Below are positions 40,484 to 47,557 of a stretch of 56,696 bases of DNA, in pieces. The position numbers were made by a program, and so were the translations under genes. The notes under the pieces were generated by a model. The model made no database searches. It was not told the origin of the DNA and was given only the letters and a program-made list of their open reading frames with translations. Origin of the DNA: an uncultured Eubacteriales bacterium (GTDB lineage Bacteria; Bacillota; Clostridia; Christensenellales; Aristaeellaceae); NCBI GenBank assembly GCA_900315315.1, contig OMYT01000021.1, forward strand, positions 1-56,696. Direction: 5' to 3'. Within the stretch, counting starts at the first letter, position 1. Each line of letters starts with the position of its first letter.

Positions 40484-41755
40484 TCAGCTCAGCGCCTGAG
40501 CGATATCCTCAATCAGGTCATCGGCGGACTCAAGGCCGACGCTGAGGCGGACCAGGTCCGGAGAAACACCGGCAGCCAGGAGTTCCTCATCGTTCATCTG
40601 ACGGTGGGTGGCGGAGGCGGGATGCAGGCAGCAGGTGCGCGCGTCGGCCACATGCGTTTCAATGGCGGCAACCCTCAGCTTTTTCATAAAGGCTTCGGCA
40701 GCCTTGCGTCCGCCTTTCACGCCGAAGGAGACCACGCCGCAGGAACCCTCCGGCAGATATTTCTTTGCCCGTTCATGATATTTGTCGCCCGGGAGGCCGC
40801 AGTAGCTGACCCAGGCGATTTTTTCATGCCCGGAAAGGAACTCCGCAACCTTCTGCGCGTTTTCGCAGTGGCGCCGCATACGCACGTGCAGGCTTTCGAG
40901 GCCCAGGCCCAGAATGAAAGCGTTCTGGGGGCTCTGGATGGAACCGAAATCACGCATGAGCTGGCTGGTGGCCTTGGTGATGAAGGCGCCGCCCAGGCCG
41001 AACTGCTTTGTGTAGATCACGCCGTGATAGCTCTCGTCCGGGGTGGTGAGGCCTGGATATTTATCCGCGTACCTGTCCCAGTCAAAATGTCCGCTGTCCA
41101 CAATGCAGCCGCCCACGGCTGAACCGTGGCCGTCCATGTATTTGGTGGTGGAATGGGTCACGATGTCCGCGCCCCACTCGATGGGCCGGCAGTTGACCGG
41201 GGTGGCGAAGGTATTGTCCACGATCAGGGGCACGCCGTGGCGGTGGGCAGCCTTCGCGAACTGTTCGATATCCAGTACGCTCAGGGCCGGGTTGGCGATG
41301 GTTTCACCGAAAAGGGCCTTCGTGTTCGGCCGGAAGGCAGCGTCAAGTTCCTCGTCCGTGCAGTCCGGGGAGACGAAGGTGAAGTCAATGCCCATTTTCT
41401 TCATGGTAACGGCAAAGAGGTTGTAGGTGCCCCCGTAGATCGCGGAGCAGGCGACCACATGGTCCCCGCAGTTGGCAATGTTGAAGACGGCATAGAAGTT
41501 TGCCGCCTGGCCGGAAGAAGTGAGCATGGCGGCGGAACCGCCCTCCAGGGCGCAGATGCGGGCCGCAACAGTATCGTTGGTCGGATTCTGCAGGCGGGTA
41601 TAGAAATAGCCGGAGGCTTCGAGATCGAACAGTTTTCCCATGTCTTCACTGGTATCGTACTTGAAGGTCGTTGACTGAATGATCGGGATCTGGCGGGGCT
41701 CGCCGTTCTTCGGGCTGTAACCGCCCTGCACGCAAAGGGTTTCAATCTTGGCCAT
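40484..41755 (-). CDS. metY: O-acetylhomoserine aminocarboxypropyltransferase (sulfhydrylase)
   Basis: Pyridoxal-phosphate enzyme that joins O-acetylhomoserine with sulfide (homocysteine) or methanethiol (methionine). 423 residues of the Cys/Met metabolism family: SSGQAANFYAVFN, IVDNTFATPVNCRP, the PLP lysine in THSTTKYMDGHG and RLSVGLESADDLIEDI. It links with ahcY and mtaD through homocysteine. Start 41755 gives MAKIETLCVQGGY; ATG 41761, two residues longer, is also possible behind GGAAGGA. No SAM riboswitch is seen upstream. Confidence 0.94.
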   Translation of the reverse strand: MAKIETLCVQGGYSPKNGEPRQIPIIQSTTFKYDTSEDMGKLFDLEASGYFYTRLQNPTNDTVAARICALEGGSAAMLTSSGQAANFYAVFNIANCGDHVVACSAIYGGTYNLFAVTMKKMGIDFTFVSPDCTDEELDAAFRPNTKALFGETIANPALSVLDIEQFAKAAHRHGVPLIVDNTFATPVNCRPIEWGADIVTHSTTKYMDGHGSAVGGCIVDSGHFDWDRYADKYPGLTTPDESYHGVIYTKQFGLGGAFITKATSQLMRDFGSIQSPQNAFILGLGLESLHVRMRRHCENAQKVAEFLSGHEKIAWVSYCGLPGDKYHERAKKYLPEGSCGVVSFGVKGGRKAAEAFMKKLRVAAIETHVADARTCCLHPASATHRQMNDEELLAAGVSPDLVRLSVGLESADDLIEDIAQALS

Positions 41756-41835
41756 GGTCATGCTTCCTTCCTTATCATTAACGGGATTCATTATTATCAT
41801 ATCAGCTTTTTTGAGGGCGTGCCGTTTTTTATCTG

Positions 41836-41864
41836 TTTTCATGGAAAGAGATCTGTGCTATAAT
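41836..41864 (+). promoter_or_regulatory. Extended -10 promoter of the SH3-like gene
   Basis: TATAAT (41859-41864) with TGC before it; weak -35 TTTTCA (41836-41841) 17 bases upstream. Confidence 0.5.
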
Positions 41865-41907
41865 CAAATAAATTAACAGACCTATATCAGGAAGGAGAAA
41901 CACGCAC

Positions 41908-42519
41908 ATGAAAAACAACAAACGGACCAAAGCAATTATCGCGGTACTGATCATGGTATTGTCCACTCTGATGCTGGCAACGGCCTTTGCGGGCTCATCC
42001 ACGGAGAGAAGCGGCGGAAGTTCATCTATTTATGATCTTCCTCCCTTCAAGTTCGAGAAACATCAGTACGGGATCTATTGCGGAAAATGCCCCGTTTACA
42101 CGGCTCCGTCGGAGTCTTCTTACCGTGCGAACAACGGAAAGGCAAGCGTTCAGACCGACGGGTATCAGGTGGACGATGCCGGTTATGTCGACGGATGGCT
42201 GCTGGTGCGCTATGAGGTTAAAGGCGGATGGCGCGTGGGCTATATCCCGCCGAAATATGTCAGGGGCTTCGTTTCCAGCATGGCACCGCATTTCGGCTAT
42301 GTCCCGTGCACGGCGAACGAGACCATTTATGTGACGGATAATGTATACAGCCACAATGATTCCATCGGTGTGCTGGATCCCGGCGAGGAGTTTGCGATCC
42401 TCAGCCAGTACAACTATTATGCAAAAAAAGGCTATGACTGGTGGTATATTGAGTGCGAAATCGACGGGCAGACCGCAAGAGGGTTTATTGAGAAATCCGC
42501 TGATTTCACAATCAATTAA
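41908..42519 (+). CDS. Secreted SH3-like domain protein
   Basis: 203 residues: signal peptide (AIIAVLIMVLSTLMLATAFA), a Ser/Gly-rich linker, then two bacterial SH3-like units (near 55-110 with CPVYTAPSESSYRANNGKAS and WLLVRYEVKGGWRVGYIP; near 120-200 with IYVTDNVYSHNDSIGVLDPG and YIECEIDGQTARGFIE). Such units often bind peptidoglycan or host glycans. No catalytic domain is present. Divergent from metY. Confidence 0.75.
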   Translation: MKNNKRTKAIIAVLIMVLSTLMLATAFAGSSTERSGGSSSIYDLPPFKFEKHQYGIYCGKCPVYTAPSESSYRANNGKASVQTDGYQVDDAGYVDGWLLVRYEVKGGWRVGYIPPKYVRGFVSSMAPHFGYVPCTANETIYVTDNVYSHNDSIGVLDPGEEFAILSQYNYYAKKGYDWWYIECEIDGQTARGFIEKSADFTIN

Positions 42520-42525
42520 AAGAAA

Positions 42526-42565
42526 GGGGACTTCCAGGCGCGACGAGCACCTTAAACCCCTTCGG
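42526..42565 (+). repeat. GCTTTCC hairpin repeat, degenerate (copy 17)
   Basis: GGGGACTTCCAGGCGCGACGAGCA with the tail CCTTAAACCCCTTCGG; the second stem arm is lost. It starts seven bases after the SH3 gene stop. Confidence 0.55.
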
Positions 42566-42598
42566 TTTCAGGTTGTAATAGAATTCGGGAGCATATCA

Positions 42599-42624
42599 GG
42601 CAGAGGGAATTTCCTCTGCCTTTT
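42599..42624 (+). terminator. Terminator of the SH3-like gene
   Basis: GGCAGAGG (42599-42606), loop GAATTT, CCTCTGCC (42613-42620), then TTTT. It also lies just after the convergent AraC-family gene. Confidence 0.75.
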
Positions 42625-42634
42625 GCTGTTCGAT

Positions 42635-43447
42635 TCAAGGTGTATCCGTACCGGATACGCGGGTGCGGAGAATCTGCATATGTTCGGAGGGGAGACAGCC
42701 GACTTCTTTCAGGAAGGCACGGCGGAAGGTGCGCATGTTGGAATAGCCGCAGGCGTCGGAGATCTCGGTGAGAGTCATGTTCGGGTCCCGCATGAGGAGA
42801 CGGGCCCGGGCGATACGGCTGGCATTGATGAAATGGCGGAAATTGATGTGCAGTTTCTCCGCGAAGAAATGGGACAGGTGCGATGAACTGATGCCCAGGG
42901 CATGGGAAACGGTTTCGAGGGTGATTTCCTCGCAGGCGTGGTCGGACACATAGCGCATGATCCGGTTGGCGAGGTCCTGCTCGGAATAATCGTACACCGG
43001 ATGGTAACTCAGGCTGTGCAGGATGCCGGCGAGCAGCACATGCAGATAAGCCACGCACAGGGGCAGGTCATCGTCCATATTCAATTCGCCGAGACGGCTG
43101 ACGGCATGGCGGGTATCCGGGCCGATCCGGTCTGCCCGGAGGACCGGGCTTTCCGGCGCGAGGCCGTGGAATGTGCCGGCGTATTCCGGGATCACGTCCG
43201 GCGGGAAGATGGCGGCGATGCCGCCGACATCAGCGCTGACCTCCTCATAGCTGTGGGGGACGAGCGGAAAGACGACGGCAGCGTCACCGGGAGACAGGAG
43301 ATAGTTGATGCCGTCAATATTGATCTTTGCGCTTCCGGAGGTGAGGATGACCATTTCCGCGACTTCATGCACATGGGGCGGGAAGGGGAAATGGGTCATT
43401 TCTCCGATAAAGAGCTTTTCCTCGCGGTGTTCATAAAAAGTGATCAT
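42635..43447 (-). CDS. AraC-family transcriptional regulator with cupin sensor domain
   Basis: 270 residues. The N-terminal cupin (FPFPPHVHEVAEMVILTSGS, then LLSPGDAAVVFPLVPHSYEE) should bind a sugar; the C-terminal double helix-turn-helix spans ITLETVSHALGISSSHLSHFF and MTLTEISDACGYSNMRTFRR. Divergent from the permease genes, so it probably activates that operon when the oligosaccharide is present. Start 43447 is preferred over 43453 because the GAGGG ribosome-binding site is eight bases from it and only two from the other. Confidence 0.92.
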   Translation of the reverse strand: MITFYEHREEKLFIGEMTHFPFPPHVHEVAEMVILTSGSAKINIDGINYLLSPGDAAVVFPLVPHSYEEVSADVGGIAAIFPPDVIPEYAGTFHGLAPESPVLRADRIGPDTRHAVSRLGELNMDDDLPLCVAYLHVLLAGILHSLSYHPVYDYSEQDLANRIMRYVSDHACEEITLETVSHALGISSSHLSHFFAEKLHINFRHFINASRIARARLLMRDPNMTLTEISDACGYSNMRTFRRAFLKEVGCLPSEHMQILRTRVSGTDTP

Positions 43448-43468
43448 ATACATAACCCTCTGAAATGG

Positions 43469-43575
43469 TTTTGTCCCTTCCGGGAGAAAAAAGATGAAGG
43501 TTCTTACTGATTATATTCCATTTTCTCCAAAAAAGGAATCGTTTGCAGTGGGGTTACGGATATTTTTGTCCCTTC
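43469..43575 (+). promoter_or_regulatory. Two direct TTTTGTCCCTTC repeats, candidate AraC-regulator sites
   Basis: Identical 12-mers at 43469-43480 and 43564-43575, 95 bases apart, close to nine helical turns. The second ends 17 bases before the -35 box of the permease operon, the first lies just upstream of the regulator gene. This geometry suits an AraC-type dimer that loops or activates. Confidence 0.55.
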
Positions 43576-43592
43576 AAAACAGGAAAAAAGCA

Positions 43593-43621
43593 TTGTTGAA
43601 GTTCGTACAACCTGCTATAAA
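43593..43621 (+). promoter_or_regulatory. Promoter of the carbohydrate transport operon
   Basis: TTGTTG (43593-43598), 17-base spacer, TATAAA (43616-43621) with TGC before it. Confidence 0.55.
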
Positions 43622-43677
43622 TAAAAACGGAACGAAACGTTACGCACAGAAAAACAAATGCGGAAGGGTGTGAGTCA

Positions 43678-44586
43678 GTGAGCAAAAAAAGGCGCTCGTA
43701 TATTGAATTCCTGTATATCCTTCCGCTGCTGGTCCTGGTAGCGCTTGTTTCCTATTATCCGCTGTACGGATGGATTTACGCGTTCCATGACTATCAGCCG
43801 CCCAAGCCGATCTCGGCGGAAACCTTTGTCGGCCTGAAGTGGTTTGAGTATATCTGGTCCAACCCGGTCCGCCTGGCGGACGTCGGCCGGGTGCTGATCA
43901 ACACCTTCGCAATGAGCGGGATTTCGCTGGCGTTCAGCTGGTTCCCGATGATTTTCGCGGTGTTTCTCAACGAAATCCGGTGCAAGCCGTACCGCAAATT
44001 TGTGCAGACGGTGACGACCCTGCCGAATTTCATCAGCTGGGTGCTGGTGTTCTCGGTGGCGTTCAACGTGCTGAGTTCAACCGGCGCGGTAAACAGCATA
44101 CTGGTGAGCCTCGGGTGGATTGATAAGCCAATCGCGTTCCTGAGTTCGAAGGAGCATGTCTGGTTCCGGATGTGGCTGTGGCTGACGTGGAAGAACGCCG
44201 GATGGGCCGCCATCATGTATCTGGCTGCGATCAGTGCGATCGACGAGCAGATGATCGAGGCGGCGAAGGTGGACGGCGCGACCCGGATGCAGATCATCTG
44301 GCGGATTACGATTCCCTGCCTACTGCCGACCTATTTCGTCATCGTCATGCTGAACCTGGCGAACTTCCTGTCCAACGGCATGGAACAGTACTATGTGTTC
44401 ATGAACAACTTCAACAAGAAGTCGATTGAAGTGCTGGACCTGTACGTATACAACATCGCCACCACCGGCCGCGGCAACTATCCGCTGTCCACCGCGATCA
44501 GCATGCTCAAGAGTATTGTGAGCGTAGTGCTGCTGTTCATCACGAACGGCTTCTCCAAACTGGTCCGCGGCGAAGGCTTCGTGTAA
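43678..44586 (+). CDS. Carbohydrate ABC transporter permease (LplB type)
   Basis: 302 residues, six membrane segments, with the permease-ATPase contact loop EAAKVDGATRMQIIWRITIP. The N-terminus FLYILPLLVLVALVSYYPLYG and the phrase WIYAFHDYQPPK are typical of the LplB group. GTG start at 43678 (SKKRRSYIEF). No ATPase gene is nearby, so a shared MsmK-type ATPase probably powers the system. Fifteen bases separate it from the second permease. Confidence 0.94.
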   Translation: MSKKRRSYIEFLYILPLLVLVALVSYYPLYGWIYAFHDYQPPKPISAETFVGLKWFEYIWSNPVRLADVGRVLINTFAMSGISLAFSWFPMIFAVFLNEIRCKPYRKFVQTVTTLPNFISWVLVFSVAFNVLSSTGAVNSILVSLGWIDKPIAFLSSKEHVWFRMWLWLTWKNAGWAAIMYLAAISAIDEQMIEAAKVDGATRMQIIWRITIPCLLPTYFVIVMLNLANFLSNGMEQYYVFMNNFNKKSIEVLDLYVYNIATTGRGNYPLSTAISMLKSIVSVVLLFITNGFSKLVRGEGFV

Positions 44587-44600
44587 GGAGGACGACGGAA

Positions 44601-45563
44601 ATGACGACAAAAACCATTTCGGAGAAGTCCGTCCTTCACCAGGGCAAACACGTGAATCCCATGGACCGCCAGAGCATAGGCGACCGGATTATCAGCGTGC
44701 TCACGTATTTCGTGTATGCCATTTTTGCCTTCGTGTGTGCCTACCCGTTTTACTACATCATTATTAACTCCATCAGTTCGAATACGCTGAGTGAACGGGG
44801 CAAGGTCCTGTTCTGGCCGATGGAGATCCACTTCAAGAACTACGAGCGGATGGCCAACATCCCAGGCCTGCTGGACGCGGCGAAGATCTCGGTGCTGCGT
44901 ACGATCATCGGCACGATCCTGACAGTAATGATCGCGGCCTTCCTGGGCTACATGTTCACCCGGGAAACCATGTGGAAGCGCAAGCTGTGGTTCCGCTTTG
45001 TGGCCGTGACGATGTATTTCAACGCCGGGATCATCCCATGGGTCCTGTGCATGCGGAACTTGGGACTGGCGAATAATTTCTGGGGCTATATTTTCCCGAT
45101 GATTGTCCAGCCGTTCTACATTATCCTGTGCAAGACCTACTGCGAGTCTGTGCCGAGGGAACTGCAGGAGGCCGCCGAGATCGACGGGGCCGGGACGCTG
45201 AGGGTTTTCTGGCAGATTATGCTACCGGTTATTAAACCGATTCTGGCCACGATCGCGATCTTCGCGGCAGTGAACCAGTGGAACTCCTTCCAGGACAACC
45301 TGTTGCTGATGACCAACCGGCCTGACCTGAACACCCTGCAGTACGTGCTGTGGCAGTACATTACGCAGGCGAACAGCCTGAAGGCGCTGATCAGCAACAC
45401 AACGAACTCCAGCGCGATTATCGCGGGTCTGCAGACGGCGGCGACGGCGACCTCGATCCGCATGAGCGTGACAGTGATTGTTGTGCTTCCGGTTATGCTG
45501 ATCTATCCGTTCTTCCAGCGGTACTTTACCAAGGGCATTATGATCGGTGCTGTCAAAGGCTAA
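44601..45563 (+). CDS. Carbohydrate ABC transporter permease (LplC type)
   Basis: 320 residues, six membrane segments, EAA loop ELQEAAEIDGAGTLRVFWQI. Partner of the upstream permease. RBS AAGGAGG before ATG 44601. It ends KGIMIGAVKG; a second coding fragment MIGAVKPI with different codons occurs 113 bases downstream, after hairpin repeat copy 18. Confidence 0.94.
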   Translation: MTTKTISEKSVLHQGKHVNPMDRQSIGDRIISVLTYFVYAIFAFVCAYPFYYIIINSISSNTLSERGKVLFWPMEIHFKNYERMANIPGLLDAAKISVLRTIIGTILTVMIAAFLGYMFTRETMWKRKLWFRFVAVTMYFNAGIIPWVLCMRNLGLANNFWGYIFPMIVQPFYIILCKTYCESVPRELQEAAEIDGAGTLRVFWQIMLPVIKPILATIAIFAAVNQWNSFQDNLLLMTNRPDLNTLQYVLWQYITQANSLKALISNTTNSSAIIAGLQTAATATSIRMSVTVIVVLPVMLIYPFFQRYFTKGIMIGAVKG

Positions 45564-45582
45564 AGCCTTTAACAAATCAGGC

Positions 45583-45639
45583 AAGAGATTTCGCACCTGC
45601 GGGCGCGACCAGGGCTTTCCGATCGCCCTGGACCTTCGG
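45583..45639 (+). repeat. GCTTTCC hairpin repeat, short form with 5' extension (copy 18)
   Basis: The 5' extension AAGAGATTTCGC leads into the hairpin TCGCACC-TGCG-GGCGCGA (45591-45608), matching copy 1 with a swapped C-G pair. Then CCAGGGC (45609-45615), TTTCCGATC, GCCCTGG (45625-45631), ACCTTCGG. It lies between the permease and binding-protein genes. Confidence 0.88.
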
Positions 45640-45652
45640 CAAATGGGATGGC

Positions 45653-45679
45653 ATGATCGGAGCAGTAAAACCTATTTAG
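45653..45679 (+). pseudogene. Duplicated 3' end of the LplC-type permease gene
   Basis: Encodes MIGAVKPI and a stop in one frame, matching the permease end at 45540-45563 (MIGAVKG and stop) but with different third bases (GGA, GCA, GTA against GGT, GCT, GTC). Both are followed by an AAAGCCTTA-like stretch. It has no start or ribosome-binding site, so it is a remnant. Confidence 0.6.
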
Positions 45680-45731
45680 CGATGAAGGCGCGAAAGCCTT
45701 ACATCATATATTTAAAGGAGGGTACCACAGT

Positions 45732-47417
45732 ATGAAAAAGATCCTGTCTGTCCTGCTGATTCTGGCCATGCTCCTGAGCCTGGTCTCCGTCAGCGCGGTG
45801 GCCGAGGGAGAAAAAGAACTCCTGACCATCGATGTGTACGATGATGCCGCGAACTACAACGGCATCCAGAGCGGCTGGTTTGCCAAGATCCTGAAGGACA
45901 AGTTCAACATTGAGCTGAACATCATCGCGTCCCAGGTTGTCGGCAACACCATCTATGCCACCCGCTCCGAAGAAGGCAACCTGGGTGACATCCTGATCGT
46001 TGACAAGGCCAAGTTCCCGGAAATCGTGGAAGCCGGACTCGCCAAGGACATCAGCGACAAGCTGCCCGGCTGTGAGAACATCATGAAGTTCAAGACCCAG
46101 ATCGACGTGTACAACAAGGGCCTGACCGGTGAAGACGGTAAGTACTACGGCATCCCCACCGAGATGACCGACACCGCTCCCGACACCCTGACCGACGACG
46201 TCATCTATTCCAGCCCGATGCTCCGTTGGGATCTGTATAAGCAGATCGGTTCGCCGAAGCTGGAGAACCTGGACGACCTGCTGGCCGCTCTGGAAAAGAT
46301 CCATGAAATTCATCCCACCAACGATGACGGCGATCCCGCCTATCCCTTCTCCCTGTGGCCCGATTGGGACGGCAATGACAACATGGTCGGCCCGGCCAAC
46401 GTTGTGCAGCTGACCACCTGGTACGGCCAGAAGCTGAAGGGCTCCGCCCTGATGCAGCCCGATTACACCTTCAAGAATCTGTATGACCGCGACGGCGCCT
46501 ACTACAAGATCACCAAGTTCCTGAACCAGGCCAATCAGAAGGGTCTGGTGGATCCGGACAGCGGCACCCAGAACTGGGACAATGCCTGCGCCAAGATGTC
46601 CAGCGGCCGCGTTGACGTGATGTGGTACAGCTGGCAGGTCGGTTTCTGGAACAGTCTGGACCGCCTGGCCGCCGGCACTGCCTTCCGCTTCATCCCCGTG
46701 GGCGATCAGTACTACTATGCTGACGCTGACCGGTACTACGGTTCCGACCGTATGTTCGGCGTCGGTGCGGGTGTCGAAGGCGAGAAGTACGACCGCATCA
46801 TGGAATTCCTTGACTGGTATGCCAGCCCCGAAGGAGCCACGATCGAGCACGTCGGCCTGAAAGACTTCAACTACACCGTGAACGAAGACGGCACCTTCAC
46901 GCCCAAGAACGACAACGCGCTGATGGACAACCTGCCCGTGCCGGAAGAGTACGGCGGCGGCGGATACAACGACGGCTACAATGCCATCAACCAGTGGATC
47001 GTTTCCTCCATCTGCGTGAATCCGCTGACCGGCGAGCGCTTTGCCCAGAAGTTCTGGAAGAGCTACAAAGAGCAGACCATGACCGAGATGAAGAAGGAAT
47101 GGACTGAAATGTTCGGCGCCGCGGACGACGTTGAATGGATGAAGAACAACAATAAGCTGTTCGCCACCCCGAGCGTTGACTTCACGCCTGCTGCGGACAA
47201 CAACGATATCGCTTCCCTGCGCGCGGAAATCAACAGCAAACTGTGCGAATATACCTGGAACCTGATCATGACCTGCGGCACGGACGAAGAGTTCGAAGCG
47301 ATGTGGGATGACATGGTTGCAGAACTGGACGGCCTTGGCTACAAGGATCTGTACGAGTATGACTGCCAGCTGTGGCAGCCCGAAATCGACGCCAAGAAAG
47401 CGGCGGCCGGCCTGTAA
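45732..47417 (+). CDS. Extracellular solute-binding protein of the carbohydrate ABC transporter
   Basis: 561 residues, an LplA-size sugar-binding protein with signal peptide MKKILSVLLILAMLLSLVSV and a cut near AVAEGEKE. There is no lipobox Cys, unusual for a Gram-positive binding protein, so its attachment to the membrane is unclear. It contains many aromatic residues (YYYADADRYYG, NMVGPANVVQLTTWYG) suited to stacking on sugars. RBS AAAGGAGGG before ATG 45732. A strong terminator follows, separating it from the GH120 gene and allowing higher expression. Confidence 0.92.
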   Translation: MKKILSVLLILAMLLSLVSVSAVAEGEKELLTIDVYDDAANYNGIQSGWFAKILKDKFNIELNIIASQVVGNTIYATRSEEGNLGDILIVDKAKFPEIVEAGLAKDISDKLPGCENIMKFKTQIDVYNKGLTGEDGKYYGIPTEMTDTAPDTLTDDVIYSSPMLRWDLYKQIGSPKLENLDDLLAALEKIHEIHPTNDDGDPAYPFSLWPDWDGNDNMVGPANVVQLTTWYGQKLKGSALMQPDYTFKNLYDRDGAYYKITKFLNQANQKGLVDPDSGTQNWDNACAKMSSGRVDVMWYSWQVGFWNSLDRLAAGTAFRFIPVGDQYYYADADRYYGSDRMFGVGAGVEGEKYDRIMEFLDWYASPEGATIEHVGLKDFNYTVNEDGTFTPKNDNALMDNLPVPEEYGGGGYNDGYNAINQWIVSSICVNPLTGERFAQKFWKSYKEQTMTEMKKEWTEMFGAADDVEWMKNNNKLFATPSVDFTPAADNNDIASLRAEINSKLCEYTWNLIMTCGTDEEFEAMWDDMVAELDGLGYKDLYEYDCQLWQPEIDAKKAAAGL

Positions 47418-47457
47418 TTCGGACTGAGCAATCTATCAAAGGACCAGTAACCCTTAC

Positions 47458-47490
47458 GGGGGGCGCTCCTCACGGGGCGCCTCCCTTTTT
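47458..47490 (+). terminator. Terminator after the solute-binding protein gene
   Basis: GGGGGGCGCTCC (47458-47469) pairs with GGGGCGCCTCCC (47474-47485) with two G-U pairs, loop TCAC, then TTTTT. Confidence 0.88.
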
Positions 47491-47505
47491 AAGAATTCAG
47501 AATTA
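47491..47505. repeat. AATTCAGAATT short repeat (copy C)
   Basis: AAGAATTCAGAATTA directly after the terminator's T-run. Confidence 0.55.
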
Positions 47506-47557
47506 CGAAATGCCCAATCCAATCAATTCATGTTTTTCTTAACCGGGAGGTTTTATT

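Noticed and set aside
41762-41860. SAM riboswitch before metY
   Set aside because: The 100-base region lacks the conserved SAM-I core and terminator; only a weak promoter could be there.
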